Positions 1 through 8,419 are shown, counted from the first letter of the stretch. The stretch is 51,118 bases of DNA from an uncultured Verrucomicrobia subdivision 3 bacterium (GCA_903858275.1 CAIOIC010000035.1:1-51118), one strand, 5' to 3'. The notes: generated by a model from the letters alone, not told the origin. Program-made: numbers and translations.

Positions 1-26
1 GAGTTCAAATCTCCCCGCCCCGACCA
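1..26 (+). tRNA. tRNA 3' end, probably tRNA-Pro (truncated by window edge)
   Basis: The first 26 bases read as the 3' part of a tRNA. There is a T loop (TTCAAAT) closed by GAG and CTCCC, then a 7-nt acceptor strand CGCCCCG, discriminator A and an encoded CCA at 24-26. The implied 5' acceptor CGGGGCG with discriminator A fits bacterial tRNA-Pro. The anticodon lies outside the window, so the identity is inference. Confidence 0.72.
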
Positions 27-110
27 TTTATCTCCATAGTTTTGGGTTCTGGAAATATGTCTTTCATTCTGCGATGTTTTTGTTTCATCTTGATTCAATT
101 CCGCATATCC

Positions 111-2489
111 ATGAAAACTATTGTCAATACCCGTCCCGCTTGTTTTAGTTATTTAAGAATTATCAGCAGCATCTGGCTGGCGGCCATGGCTGTCACCTTT
201 GTTTCCAATGCAGCAGGCATCGTGACCAATGGTGGATTTGAATCCGGTTTGAGCGGCTGGCGACCGTTGTGGACGCGTGATGCCCATACTGGAACGCTCA
301 CCCTCGATGCCGCCGTGACCCACACTGGCAAGCAGGCTGCCCGCATCGAGCATCGCGGACAAAACGATTGGAGCTTCGAATCGCTATCTCAATTGCCTGT
401 GCAGGCCGGCGACATTTATGAATTGGAAGCCTGGCTAAAAATGGAGAGCCAGGGCGCCAGCGCCACCATCTGCGTCACCACCTACGATCGCGCCGGCAAA
501 GCCATTGATTGGTCTTACGGCGCCCGCTCCTTGCACGGCAGTGCCGTCGATTGGCAGCGGGTTCGGACACGCTTCGTTGTGCCCGCCGGCGTCACGGAAA
601 TACGTCCCCGCCTGATTGGGCACGGACCGCTCACGGTTTGGGTGGATGACTATGCGCTGGAGAAAAAAGGCAACGTCAGCGCGCTGCGCCACGCCAATCT
701 CCCCGCCTCGCTCACGATCAAGAACGCCGCCCTCGAACTCTCTCTCAACACCAGCAACGCCACGATTGCCGTGCTTGATCGCCGCAATGGCCAGCGCACG
801 GAACAATCGCCGAGCTCGGCCAATTTCTTGCTCACTAGCGCTTCGGCCAAGGGCGACCAGATTAAACTCGCGCTTTTGGACTTGGCTACCGGTTTGGAAA
901 TGTCCGGCATCATCCAAATTGAGGCCAGCCAGCCGGAATTCACTTTCGAGTTGTTCGGGAAAGGCGAATTGGCGGCTCCACTCTCATATCCGCACCCATT
1001 CACTTCCCTCCCTGGCGAATATCTTGTCGTGCCGATGAATGAAGGAATTTCTTTCCCCGTCGAAGACAAAACCATTGATTCATTCCGACTCGTTGCCTAC
1101 GGAGGGCATGGCATCTGCATGGCGTTCTGGGGTGCGACTGATGGTGCGCGCGGTCACGAAGTCATTATCGAAACACCGGACGATGCGGCCATCCACCTCG
1201 AACGCCCCAACGGACTTCTTGCCGTCGCACCGCAATGGGAGGCGCAACGCGGTCAATTCGGCTATGCGCGCCGCTTGCGCTATGTCTTCTTTGATCAGGG
1301 CGGCCATGTGGCCATCGCCAAGCGTTACCGCGCCTACGCGCAAAAGACCGGTCTATTCAAGACGCTTGAACAAAAGCGGAAGGAGAATCCCAACGTGGAC
1401 ATGCTCGTCGGTGCGGTGAATGTTTGGTGCTGGGAGAAAAATTCGGTTGGCATCGCAAAAGAAATGCAGACTGCCGGGATTGACCGCATTCTCTGGAGCA
1501 ACCAGCAGCCGTCTGAAAACCTTCGCGCATTAAACGATCTTGGCGTCTTGACCAGCCGCTACGACATCTACCAAGACGCAATGGCGCCGACGAACTTTCC
1601 ATTTCTCCGCTACAAGCACGCGGACTGGACTAGCGATGGCTGGCCGCAAGATATAAACATAAAAGCCAACGGCGACTGGCTCCGTGGCTGGGGCATAGAA
1701 GGCAAGAGCAACGACTGGTATTACTGCGGCGTCCTTTGCGACAAACGCGCACCCGACTATGCCCGGAAGCGCATCTCGGCGGAGCTGGCCACGCATCCTT
1801 ATCGTTGCCGTTTCATTGACACCACCACCGCCGCGCCGTGGTTTGAGTGCTACAACCCCGCGCACCCCATGACGCGCACCGACAGCAAAGATTGGAAGAT
1901 GAAGCTACTCGATTACGTTTCGCGTGATAGCAAGCTGGTTACCGGATGTGAGACGGGCCACGATGCCGCAGTGCCATTCCTGCATTACTTCGAGGGCATG
2001 ATGAGTCTCGGGCCTTATCGCGTGCCTGACTCGGGTCGCGACACGGCGCGCATCTGGACCAACGCTCCGGAACGGGTCGTAAAATTCCAGCTTGGCCATC
2101 AATATCGCCTGCCTTTGTGGGAACTGGTGTATCACGAGTGTGTCGTGGCGCAATGGTATTGGGGCGACTATAACAACAAGCTGCCGATGTTGTGGGACAA
2201 ACGCGACCTGTTCAACGTCCTCTACGCCACGCCGCCGATGTTCATGTTCAGCCAGAAATTCTGGCAGGAAAACAAGGCGCGCTTCGTGCAAAGTTACCGA
2301 AACACCTGTCCCACCATCCGCCGCGTCGGCTACAGCGAGATGACGAATCATCGTTTTCTCACGCCGGATCGGAACGTGCAGCAAACGACCTTTGGCAACG
2401 GCGTCACCGTCACCGTGAATTTCGGCTCAACTTCTTTCCAACTCCCCGACGGCACGACTTTGGCGCCGATGGGCTACCGGGTGAAATAA
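111..2489 (+). CDS. secreted glycoside-hydrolase-like protein with N-terminal carbohydrate-binding-type domain
   Basis: Protein of 792 aa from the ATG at 111, which puts a typical signal peptide (Lys, then a hydrophobic run ending near SNAAG) at the front. In-frame starts at 42 (TTG) and 57 only lengthen the N-terminus. Residues about 37-190 look like a CBM4/9-type jelly roll (NGGFESGLSGW, then VWVDDYALE near its end). A beta-rich domain follows, then a probable TIM-barrel part with FIDTTTAAPWFECYNP and CETGHDAAVPF, whose acidic residues are candidate catalytic groups, and a short beta C-terminus. This layout recalls GH101/DUF5696-like enzymes, but I cannot assign a family or substrate. It stands alone after the tRNA, with no transporter or regulator beside it. 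It is likely exported to act on polysaccharide or glycoprotein. Confidence 0.75.
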   Translation: MKTIVNTRPACFSYLRIISSIWLAAMAVTFVSNAAGIVTNGGFESGLSGWRPLWTRDAHTGTLTLDAAVTHTGKQAARIEHRGQNDWSFESLSQLPVQAGDIYELEAWLKMESQGASATICVTTYDRAGKAIDWSYGARSLHGSAVDWQRVRTRFVVPAGVTEIRPRLIGHGPLTVWVDDYALEKKGNVSALRHANLPASLTIKNAALELSLNTSNATIAVLDRRNGQRTEQSPSSANFLLTSASAKGDQIKLALLDLATGLEMSGIIQIEASQPEFTFELFGKGELAAPLSYPHPFTSLPGEYLVVPMNEGISFPVEDKTIDSFRLVAYGGHGICMAFWGATDGARGHEVIIETPDDAAIHLERPNGLLAVAPQWEAQRGQFGYARRLRYVFFDQGGHVAIAKRYRAYAQKTGLFKTLEQKRKENPNVDMLVGAVNVWCWEKNSVGIAKEMQTAGIDRILWSNQQPSENLRALNDLGVLTSRYDIYQDAMAPTNFPFLRYKHADWTSDGWPQDINIKANGDWLRGWGIEGKSNDWYYCGVLCDKRAPDYARKRISAELATHPYRCRFIDTTTAAPWFECYNPAHPMTRTDSKDWKMKLLDYVSRDSKLVTGCETGHDAAVPFLHYFEGMMSLGPYRVPDSGRDTARIWTNAPERVVKFQLGHQYRLPLWELVYHECVVAQWYWGDYNNKLPMLWDKRDLFNVLYATPPMFMFSQKFWQENKARFVQSYRNTCPTIRRVGYSEMTNHRFLTPDRNVQQTTFGNGVTVTVNFGSTSFQLPDGTTLAPMGYRVK

Positions 2490-2551
2490 GAGGATGGATG
2501 CAAAAGTCAATTGCCCGCCATCAATTTGCAGCCTACGATTGAATAATCTTT

Positions 2552-2782
2552 ATGACATCACCGGTTAATCATCCCCGCGACCCATTGCATGGCATCACAC
2601 TGGAGAACATCCTCAATGATCTGGTGCAGCGGCATGGCTGGGGCGAAATGGGGCGGCGAATTCCAGTCCGGTGTTTCCAATTCAATCCCTCGGTGAAATC
2701 CAGCCTGACGTTTCTGCGCAAAACGCCCTGGGCGCGTAAGAAGGTGGAAGACTGGTATATCGGCGAACTGTCACCGAAATGA
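2552..2782 (+). CDS. VF530 family (DUF2132) small DNA-binding-type protein
   Basis: Small 76-aa protein. The core DPLHGITLENILNDLV, followed by HGWGEMGRRIPVRCF and FLRKTPWARKKVEDWY, is the signature of the VF530/DUF2132 family. Members are compact helical proteins named after a Vibrio fischeri structure and proposed to bind DNA; their cellular role is not established. Length matches the family. The stop codon overlaps the ATG of the following SUI1 gene by four bases (ATGA at 2779-2782), so the two are probably co-translated. The start at 2552 is an ATG with no strong Shine-Dalgarno. Confidence 0.85.
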   Translation: MTSPVNHPRDPLHGITLENILNDLVQRHGWGEMGRRIPVRCFQFNPSVKSSLTFLRKTPWARKKVEDWYIGELSPK

Positions 2783-3174
2783 AGCAGGCAGATTTCAAAC
2801 GCATTTCCACCGACGGTGGGCCAGCTTTGGTGCAAAATCCATTTGCCGCCTTGTCGAGCGACGGTCTGCCACCTGCGCCAGAAACTTTGTCGGCTGTTTT
2901 CGCGCCGCCAATCAAACCGGCGAAGAAGCATCGAGGACGCGTGGACATTCTCCGGGTCAAGGCCGGACGCGGCGGCAAGACGGTGACGGTGGTGAAAAAC
3001 TTTGTCGGCATCGGTTTGCCGGAAAAGGAACAACTCGCCAAGGCCATGCAGCGCGCCTGCGGCACCGGCGGCACGGTGAAGAACGGCCAGATCGAGATTC
3101 AGGGTGACAAGCGCGGGGAAGTCGCCCGCATCCTGACCGGGGCGAACTTTCATCCGGTGTTTGCAGGCGGGTAG
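2779..3174 (+). CDS. SUI1/YciH-type translation initiation factor
   Basis: 131-aa protein. The C-terminal half (from about residue 55) is a SUI1/eIF1 domain: [17 protein letters not shown], then [17 protein letters not shown] and the closing FHPVFAGG. The N-terminal 50 residues are Pro/Ala/Lys-rich and probably flexible, as in bacterial YciH. YciH binds the small ribosomal subunit and influences initiation fidelity in other bacteria; that role here is inferred from homology. The gene overlaps the VF530 gene by four bases, and purN follows after about 90 bases. Confidence 0.9.
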   Translation: MKQADFKRISTDGGPALVQNPFAALSSDGLPPAPETLSAVFAPPIKPAKKHRGRVDILRVKAGRGGKTVTVVKNFVGIGLPEKEQLAKAMQRACGTGGTVKNGQIEIQGDKRGEVARILTGANFHPVFAGG

Positions 3175-3263
3175 GGCGGGTGGAGATTTCATCTTCAAAA
3201 AACTCCGGCTGGATTTTTTTGTTTCCACTTGTTTTGGCCGTTCGCTCTGTTATTCAAATCCGC

Positions 3264-3887
3264 GTGAGCAATACATTTCGCATCGGGGTTCTGGGTTCCG
3301 GCAAAGGTTCTAACTTTGTCGCCATTGCCGACGCCGTGACCGCCGGCATAATTCCCGCAGAAATCGCCATCGTCCTGAGCGATGTCGCGGATGCGGGAAT
3401 TCTCGCCCATGCGCGCGAACGCAAGCTGCCCGCACAATTTATTACGCCGGGAAAATTCCGCACCAAACTGGATGAGGATGCTGAACGCGCCTTCGTCGCC
3501 GCGCTGCAGCAGGCGCGGGTGGATTTGGTTGTTCTTGCCGGTTTCATGCGTGTGCTGAAAGGCGATTTTCTGCGCGCGTTCGAAGGACGCATCGTCAACA
3601 TCCATCCTTCGCTGCTCCCGTGTTTTCCCGGTTTGCAATCCTGGAAACAGGCGCTGGATCACGGCGTGAAGATCGCCGGCTGCACCGTCCATTTTGTCGA
3701 TGCCGGGGTGGACGCCGGGCCAATCATCGGCCAGCAGTCTGTGCCGGTGCTGGATAACGATACGCCAGAAAGTTTGCACCAGCGAATTCACGCTGCGGAA
3801 CACGACCTGTATCCGAAATGTGTCGCCGCGTTCGCGAAAAAGGAAATTTCCGTGGCTGGGCGACGGGTTTTCTGGAAGAAAAGCTGA
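3264..3887 (+). CDS. purN: phosphoribosylglycinamide formyltransferase (GAR transformylase 1)
   Basis: Cytoplasmic enzyme of purine synthesis that formylates GAR with 10-formyl-tetrahydrofolate. The GTG at 3264 gives 207 aa, the normal PurN length, and begins directly at the Rossmann strand [14 protein letters not shown]. The frame runs back to 3180, but that extension is not PurN-like. Visible motifs are [13 protein letters not shown], the catalytic block [16 protein letters not shown] (Asn, His), and [17 protein letters not shown] with the catalytic Asp. No other purine gene lies nearby. It follows the SUI1 gene and may share its transcript. Confidence 0.95.
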   Translation: MSNTFRIGVLGSGKGSNFVAIADAVTAGIIPAEIAIVLSDVADAGILAHARERKLPAQFITPGKFRTKLDEDAERAFVAALQQARVDLVVLAGFMRVLKGDFLRAFEGRIVNIHPSLLPCFPGLQSWKQALDHGVKIAGCTVHFVDAGVDAGPIIGQQSVPVLDNDTPESLHQRIHAAEHDLYPKCVAAFAKKEISVAGRRVFWKKS

Positions 3888-3929
3888 TTCAACTTTATAG
3901 TATTTTCGGGTGCGGAAACCAAGTTCTGC

Positions 3930-4013
3930 ATGAATAAAGCCAAAAAAAAGGTCGCCTTGTCGCGCCGAAGCTGGACAATAAATCCCGTCACGCGCGTAAG
4001 ACGGAATTTATAA
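3930..4013 (+). CDS. candidate 27-aa basic micro-protein
   Basis: A short ATG frame in the 203-nt gap between purN and hisG encodes 27 residues with nine Lys/Arg. It opens with MNKAKKKV and carries RRSWTINPVTRV. The SWxINPVTRV string is protein-like and reminds me of small basic proteins in other bacteria, but I cannot name a family with confidence. There is no good Shine-Dalgarno. It could equally be a chance frame. Confidence 0.33.
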   Translation: MNKAKKKVALSRRSWTINPVTRVRRNL

Positions 4014-4021
4014 AAACAACC

Positions 4022-4081
4022 GCCACAGAACTCACCGGGGAGTTGAATTGTTTTTCTCTGTGTCCTCTGTGACTCTGTGGC
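4022..4081. repeat. degenerate intergenic palindrome, cacagag family (copy 1)
   Basis: GCCACAGA (4022-4029) is inverted as TCTGTGGC (4074-4081). The right arm, 4055-4081, is made of about 9-nt imperfect repeats of a ctctgtg unit. That 27-nt arm is close to 31469-31494 in this window, so it is a dispersed repeat. It ends about 10 bases before the hisG ATG and so lies in the hisG leader. Confidence 0.7.
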
Positions 4082-4090
4082 AAAGATAAA

Positions 4091-4966
4091 ATGAGCAAGA
4101 AACTGAAATTCGGTCTGCCCAAGGGCAGTTTGCAGGAAGCCGCCATCCAGAAACTGGCCAAGGCGGGCTACAACATCACCGTCAGCAGCCGCTCCTACGT
4201 CCCGTATGTGGACGACGAGGAACTCGACATCCGCATGTTTCGCGCGCAGGAGATTTCACGTTACGTCGAGCACGGCTATCTCGACTGCGGCATCACCGGC
4301 CACGACTGGGTCATCGAAAACGGATCGAAGGTTCACGAGGTCGGCGAATTTCTGTTCAGCAAAGTTTCCCGCTGCCCCGCGCGTTGGGTGCTGTGCGTGC
4401 CGGAAAATTCTTCCGTGAAGTCCGTGAAAGATTTGCAGGGCAAACGCATCGCTACGGAAGTTGTGAATCTCACCAAACGCTATCTCAAAAAGAACGGCGT
4501 GAAGGCAGAAGTGGAATTCTCCTGGGGCGCCACCGAAACCAAGGCGCACGAACTCGTGGACGCCATCGTGGACGTGACCGAAACCGGCTCCTCTCTGCGC
4601 GCAAACAAGCTCCGCATTGTGGACGAGCTCTTGAGTTCCACCCCGCGCCTCATCGCCAACTTGGACGCGTGGAAAAATCCATGGAAGCGCAAAAAAATCG
4701 AGACGATGGCGTTGCTGCTCAAGGGCGCGCTGGATGCCGAAGCATTGGTCGGCTTGAAAATGAACATTGCGGAAAAAAATCTAGCCAAGCTCCTCACCGA
4801 GCTGCCCGCACTGCGCAACCCGACCATCTCCAATTTGAGTCTCAAAGGCTGGGTCGCGGTCGAGACCATCATTGACGAGAAAGTCGTGCGCGAATTGATA
4901 CCCCAGCTTAAAGCTGCCGGCGCGGAAGGCATCATCGAATATCCGCTGAACAAAGTGGTCTACTGA
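4091..4966 (+). CDS. hisG: ATP phosphoribosyltransferase, long form
   Basis: Catalyses the first step of histidine synthesis, ATP plus PRPP to phosphoribosyl-ATP. At 291 aa it is the long HisG type, which works without HisZ. The catalytic part opens with KLKFGLPKGSLQEAA and contains DCGITGHDWVIENG and the PRPP-binding block DAIVDVTETGSSLRAN. After about residue 215 comes the HisG C-terminal ACT-like regulatory domain (NPTISNLSLKGWVAVETII), the usual site of histidine feedback. No other his gene is adjacent; hisH lies 14 kb away on the other strand. A rho-independent terminator follows at once. Confidence 0.96.
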   Translation: MSKKLKFGLPKGSLQEAAIQKLAKAGYNITVSSRSYVPYVDDEELDIRMFRAQEISRYVEHGYLDCGITGHDWVIENGSKVHEVGEFLFSKVSRCPARWVLCVPENSSVKSVKDLQGKRIATEVVNLTKRYLKKNGVKAEVEFSWGATETKAHELVDAIVDVTETGSSLRANKLRIVDELLSSTPRLIANLDAWKNPWKRKKIETMALLLKGALDAEALVGLKMNIAEKNLAKLLTELPALRNPTISNLSLKGWVAVETIIDEKVVRELIPQLKAAGAEGIIEYPLNKVVY

Positions 4967-4991
4967 AAAACGCAGAAAACCGGTAATTGCC

Positions 4992-5024
4992 AACCCCGCT
5001 GCCAGCCTGCGGGGTTATTTTTTT
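4992..5024 (+). terminator. rho-independent terminator of hisG
   Basis: AACCCCGC (4992-4999) pairs perfectly with GCGGGGTT (5009-5016) across a 9-nt loop, followed by A and seven T. It ends the hisG transcript and overlaps the last bases of the convergent def gene. Confidence 0.9.
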
Positions 5025-5584
5025 CCCATTTCCTTTTTGGTGGCCGCCTGTAAATTATCGAGTTCCGGCTGCAATTCCGCCTTTGTTTTTTTGTCCATCC
5101 GGTCAATGAACAGGAGGCCGTTCAGATGATCCGTCTCATGCTGCACGGCGCGGGCCAGCAATCCGCCACAGCGGAAGGCCAGCGGCTTGCCTTTCGCGTC
5201 CAGCGCCTTCACGTCCACAGATTCCGGCCGCGAAATCTCTGCATAAATCTCCGGAAAGCTCAGGCAGCCCTCGCTGCCTTTCACCGCTTCCCCAACCGGG
5301 GTAACTTCAGGGTTGATTAAAACGAGCGGCATGAATTCCGCTACCTCCGCCGGTTTCCCGTCGCGTTCCAGCCGCGACGGACGGTCCGTCGCACCGCGCA
5401 CGTCAATCACCGCCAGTTGTTTCGCCACGCCGACTTGCTGCGCAGCCAGGCCGACGCCGTGGTTCGCCGCCATCGTTGCCAGCATTTCGGCGATGAGTTT
5501 CTTGATTTCCGGCGTGACGCTTTCAATGCGGACGCCTTTTTGCCGGAGCACCGGCGAGCCGTAATTAACAATTTTTAGAACCAT
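5015..5584 (-). CDS. def: peptide deformylase
   Basis: Removes the formyl group from the N-terminal Met of new proteins. The 189-aa sequence has all three deformylase motifs: GVGLAAQQVG (motif 1, near residue 44), EGCLSFP with the metal-binding Cys (motif 2, near 106), and QHETDHLNG with the HExxH metal ligands and catalytic Glu (motif 3, near 148). The C-terminus is Lys-rich. The gene starts 6 bases after the parB stop, so parB-def is probably one operon. It converges on hisG and overlaps that gene's terminator. Confidence 0.97.
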   Translation of the reverse strand: MVLKIVNYGSPVLRQKGVRIESVTPEIKKLIAEMLATMAANHGVGLAAQQVGVAKQLAVIDVRGATDRPSRLERDGKPAEVAEFMPLVLINPEVTPVGEAVKGSEGCLSFPEIYAEISRPESVDVKALDAKGKPLAFRCGGLLARAVQHETDHLNGLLFIDRMDKKTKAELQPELDNLQAATKKEMGKK

Positions 5585-5590
5585 GGGGAA

Positions 5591-6502
5591 TTAATCTGCG
5601 TTGATACCAAGAATTTCCAGCACCCGTTGCAATTCGTCATCGCTGAAAAAAGAAATCTCCACCGCGCCTTTGCCCTTGGCGTATTTCAGGTGAACCTTCG
5701 TCCCGAATTTCTCGCGCAATTTCTCTTCCAGCCGGCCGATGTTGGAATCCACCGGTACCACGGCAACAATCTTGTCGCCGGAAGTTTTTGCTCCCCGCGA
5801 TTGGACTTTGGCCACCAAACCTTCGGTCTGCCGCACGTTTAAGCCGTCCTTCACCACGCGTTCAGCCATGTGCTGCTGATCTTTTTCCGAGGCGAGACCC
5901 AAAATCACCTTGGCATGACCAACAGAAATCCGGCCGTCACGGATGAAACCCTGAATCGTCGCCGGCAGCTTCAGCAACCGCGTCGCATTCGCCACCGCCG
6001 CACGGCTTTTGCCGACCTTGAGCGCGATTTCCTCCTGCGTGAGCCGGAATTGTTCCGCGAGTTGTGAGTAGCCGAGCGCCTCTTCAATCGCGTTCAGGTT
6101 TTCCCGCTGCAAATTTTCGATGAGCGCCAGCTCCAGCACATCGCGATCATCGGCTTCGCGGACAATGACCGGTACTTCCGGCAACTGCAAAAGCTGCGAT
6201 GCCCGCCAGCGGCGTTCGCCGGCGATGAGTTCAAAAAAACCGCCGCGCTCGCGCACGATGAGCGGCTGAACCACGCCTTTTTCACGGATGGAATCGGCCA
6301 GTTCCTTCAACGCTTCGTCGGAAAAACTTTTGCGCGGCTGGAGCGGGGACGGGCGCACTTTGCCCAGCGGAACGCGCAGAACGCGCTCGCCCGAATCCGG
6401 TTGCGAAATGGACGCCGTGACGGGCGCCGCCGCCCGCGCCGGTGTCACTGGACTGCCGGCCAAAAGCGCACCCAAACCGCGTCCCAATGCAGGTTTTGAC
6501 AT
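5591..6502 (-). CDS. parB: chromosome-partitioning protein ParB
   Basis: CTP-dependent parS-binding clamp protein for chromosome segregation. The ATG at 6502 gives 303 aa beginning MSKPALGRGLGALL, the classic ParB N-terminus. The longer frame to 6850 runs through a palindromic repeat and is not ParB-like. The CTPase/ParB-N domain has LIAGERRWRAS and ENLQRENLNAIEEALGY. A KorB-type helix-turn-helix (LTQEEIALKVGKSRAAVAN) follows, then the C-terminal dimerisation part. parA is not beside it, which is unusual; def follows after 6 bases. I saw no perfect parS site in the window. Confidence 0.96.
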   Translation of the reverse strand: MSKPALGRGLGALLAGSPVTPARAAAPVTASISQPDSGERVLRVPLGKVRPSPLQPRKSFSDEALKELADSIREKGVVQPLIVRERGGFFELIAGERRWRASQLLQLPEVPVIVREADDRDVLELALIENLQRENLNAIEEALGYSQLAEQFRLTQEEIALKVGKSRAAVANATRLLKLPATIQGFIRDGRISVGHAKVILGLASEKDQQHMAERVVKDGLNVRQTEGLVAKVQSRGAKTSGDKIVAVVPVDSNIGRLEEKLREKFGTKVHLKYAKGKGAVEISFFSDDELQRVLEILGINAD

Positions 6503-6564
6503 CCGCGCAGAGTGTCGCAGCTTGGCGGTAAAGTCAATTTCAGTCAGGCAACGGTGAAGTGGAA

Positions 6565-6639
6565 TTCGGTGGGGCGAGCGTCCTCGCGAGCCGGATATCG
6601 CTGGCATAAGCCGCTCGCGAGGACGCTCGCCCCACCGAA
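6565..6639. repeat. perfect 27-bp inverted repeat between parB and the DUF309 gene
   Basis: Bases 6565-6591 are the exact reverse complement of 6613-6639, with a 21-nt loop. The arm core gcgaggacgctcgccccacc recurs at 24998-25019, so it is a dispersed element. It lies between divergent genes and has no T-run, so it is not an ordinary terminator. Read through in the parB frame, an arm encodes RWGERPRE, and the half copy at 25 kb encodes RWGERPRK. Confidence 0.9.
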
Positions 6640-6697
6640 CCCGCCATGCTGTCGACTTTGGGCTTCCGGCTTTTGGGTTTGGACATAAACTATCCGC

Positions 6698-7114
6698 GTG
6701 AACAAACACGAGCGTATCGCTGAACTGGCGCGGCAATTTTCCGGTGACGGAGTTGACCCGCGTTATGCCGGTTACTTTGCGCTGTTCAACCAGCAGAAGT
6801 TTTACGAGGCGCATGATGTGCTTGAAGATTTGTGGCTGGCCGATCGCCACGGTGTGAGCGGTAATTTATACAAGGGACTGATCCAACTAGCCGGTGCGTT
6901 TGTCCATCTTCAGAAAAACCGGCTGCGCCCGTCCGCCGCGCTGTTCAAGCTGGCACAGGCAAATCTGGAGAAATATCCTTCGCCGCATGAGCGCCTGAAT
7001 ATTCACGCGGCGCAATTATTGATCGAGGGCTGGCTGCGGCAGTTGGAAAAAGAAGATTTTCTAGTCAATCCGCTTTCGACGGTGAATATTCCACAGCTCG
7101 CATTGAGAAAATAA
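6698..7114 (+). CDS. DUF309 domain protein
   Basis: 138 aa from a GTG start. The segment FNQQKFYEAHDVLEDLWL, followed by LYKGLIQLAGAFVHLQKN, is the DUF309 signature: a small all-helical domain with conserved Glu, His and Trp that suggest a metal or ligand pocket. The biochemical role of the family is unknown. The next gene (a TIGR01777 epimerase) starts four bases after its stop, so the two are probably co-transcribed. It is divergent from parB, with a palindromic repeat in the gap. Confidence 0.88.
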   Translation: MNKHERIAELARQFSGDGVDPRYAGYFALFNQQKFYEAHDVLEDLWLADRHGVSGNLYKGLIQLAGAFVHLQKNRLRPSAALFKLAQANLEKYPSPHERLNIHAAQLLIEGWLRQLEKEDFLVNPLSTVNIPQLALRK

Positions 7115-7118
7115 TCAC

Positions 7119-8042
7119 ATGAATCCCAAACGCATCGTCATCGCCGGTGGCAGCGGCTTTATCGGCTCGGCGCTGGCGCGGGAATTTTCGCGGCGCGGTT
7201 ATGCGGTCGTGGTTTTGACGCGTTCACCGCGCGGGCGGCAGGATGGCGTCAGCGAAGTTGCCTGGGACGGTCGGACAATTGATGTTTGGGCGGAGCAACT
7301 CGATGGGGCGGAAGCCGTCATCAATCTCACCGGCAAAAACATCAATTGCCCGCACACGCCCAAAAACCTCCTCGCGCTCACCGCTTCGCGGGTGGATTCC
7401 GTGAACGCGATTGCGGCGGCAATCGCAAATTGTAAAACACCGCCGAACGTCTGGATTCAAGCCAGTGCCATCGGTTTTTACGGCGACACCGGAGACAAGC
7501 TTTGCACCGAATCCGAACCAAACGGCGTCGGTGCCCTGGCGGAAATCTGTGGCGCATGGGAAGCGGCATTTTCATCCGCCGCCGTGCCCAAGACACGGAA
7601 GGTTACATTGCGTGTCGGTTTTGTGCTAGGGCGGGACGGTGGCGCGCTGCCGGTATTGAGCCGGTTGACCCGGTTCTATCTTGGCGGCGAGGCAGGGAAT
7701 GGACGGCAATACATCAGTTGGATTCACCTTGCCGATCTGGTGCGAATGTTTGTCGCGACAAGTGAGCAGTCGCGTTTCTTTGGTGTTTTCAACGCCGTTG
7801 CGCCGGACGCCATGACCAACGCGGAATTCATGGGCGAGTTGCGCAAGATATTGCATCGTCCCTGGAGTCCGCCGGTGCCGGAGCTTGCCATCAGACTGGG
7901 CTCGCGGCTAATGGGCAGTGAGGCAACTTTGGTGCTGATGAGTTCGTGCTGCACACCGGAGCGGTTTCTCGCCAGTGAATTCAAATTTCAATTTCCGAAC
8001 CTGAAGACCGCATTGAACGACCTTTGCCGGAAGAACCAATGA
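7119..8042 (+). CDS. TIGR01777-family NAD(P)-dependent epimerase (SDR)
   Basis: Atypical short-chain dehydrogenase of 307 aa. It opens with the Rossmann motif IAGGSGFIGSALAREF, then shows AVINLTGKNIN and SAIGFYGDTGD (the Tyr stands in the SDR active region), and LGRDGGALPVL. The C-terminal DUF1731 region is present in the last 50 residues (ATLVLMSSCCTPERFLASEF). Family members (YfcH/SDR39U1) have no settled substrate. It sits between the DUF309 and CoA-binding genes, with gaps of four and six bases, forming a likely three-gene operon. Confidence 0.92.
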   Translation: MNPKRIVIAGGSGFIGSALAREFSRRGYAVVVLTRSPRGRQDGVSEVAWDGRTIDVWAEQLDGAEAVINLTGKNINCPHTPKNLLALTASRVDSVNAIAAAIANCKTPPNVWIQASAIGFYGDTGDKLCTESEPNGVGALAEICGAWEAAFSSAAVPKTRKVTLRVGFVLGRDGGALPVLSRLTRFYLGGEAGNGRQYISWIHLADLVRMFVATSEQSRFFGVFNAVAPDAMTNAEFMGELRKILHRPWSPPVPELAIRLGSRLMGSEATLVLMSSCCTPERFLASEFKFQFPNLKTALNDLCRKNQ

Positions 8043-8048
8043 TCTTTT

Positions 8049-8417
8049 ATGAAAACCATCGCCATCATCGGGGCCTCGGCCGACCACAGTAAATTTGGAA
8101 ACATCGCCGTGCGCGCATTTTTGAAGCAAGGCTACACGGTTTTTCCGGTCAATCCGAAATGGTCGCAGATTGAAGGATTGCCGGTGTTTAAGAGCATCGC
8201 GGATTTGCCGGTGCGGCCGAATTTAATCAGTGTCTATCTGCCGCCGCCGGTCTTGCTGAAAGTGTTGCCAGCCATCGCGGCGCGCGGCTGCGATGAATTT
8301 TGGCTGAATCCCGGAACGGAATCTGACGAGGTTTTAGCGGAGGCGGAACGACTGGGGCTGAACGTCATTCAGGCCTGCAGCATCGTGGGGGTCGGACTTT
8401 CGCCGGAGGAGGTTTAA
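8049..8417 (+). CDS. CoA-binding domain protein (YccU type)
   Basis: 122-aa single-domain protein. AIIGASADHSKFGNIAVRAF is the nucleotide-binding start of the CoA_binding (succinyl-CoA ligase-like Rossmann) fold, followed by GYTVFPVNPKW and EFWLNPGTESDEVLAEAE. This matches the stand-alone YccU family, whose function is not known although members bind CoA. It is the last gene of the DUF309-epimerase set and converges on the FAD/Fe-S oxidoreductase with two bases between the stop codons. No terminator is visible there. Confidence 0.9.
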   Translation: MKTIAIIGASADHSKFGNIAVRAFLKQGYTVFPVNPKWSQIEGLPVFKSIADLPVRPNLISVYLPPPVLLKVLPAIAARGCDEFWLNPGTESDEVLAEAERLGLNVIQACSIVGVGLSPEEV

Positions 8418-8419
8418 AA

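Noticed and set aside
4022-4081. Terminator between purN and hisG
   Set aside because: The stem is only 8 bp, without a following T-run, and it ends right before the hisG start; the dispersed-repeat explanation fits better.
6503-6850. N-terminal extension of the parB frame
   Set aside because: It crosses the perfect palindrome and has no ParB similarity; MSKPALGRGLGALL is the expected start.
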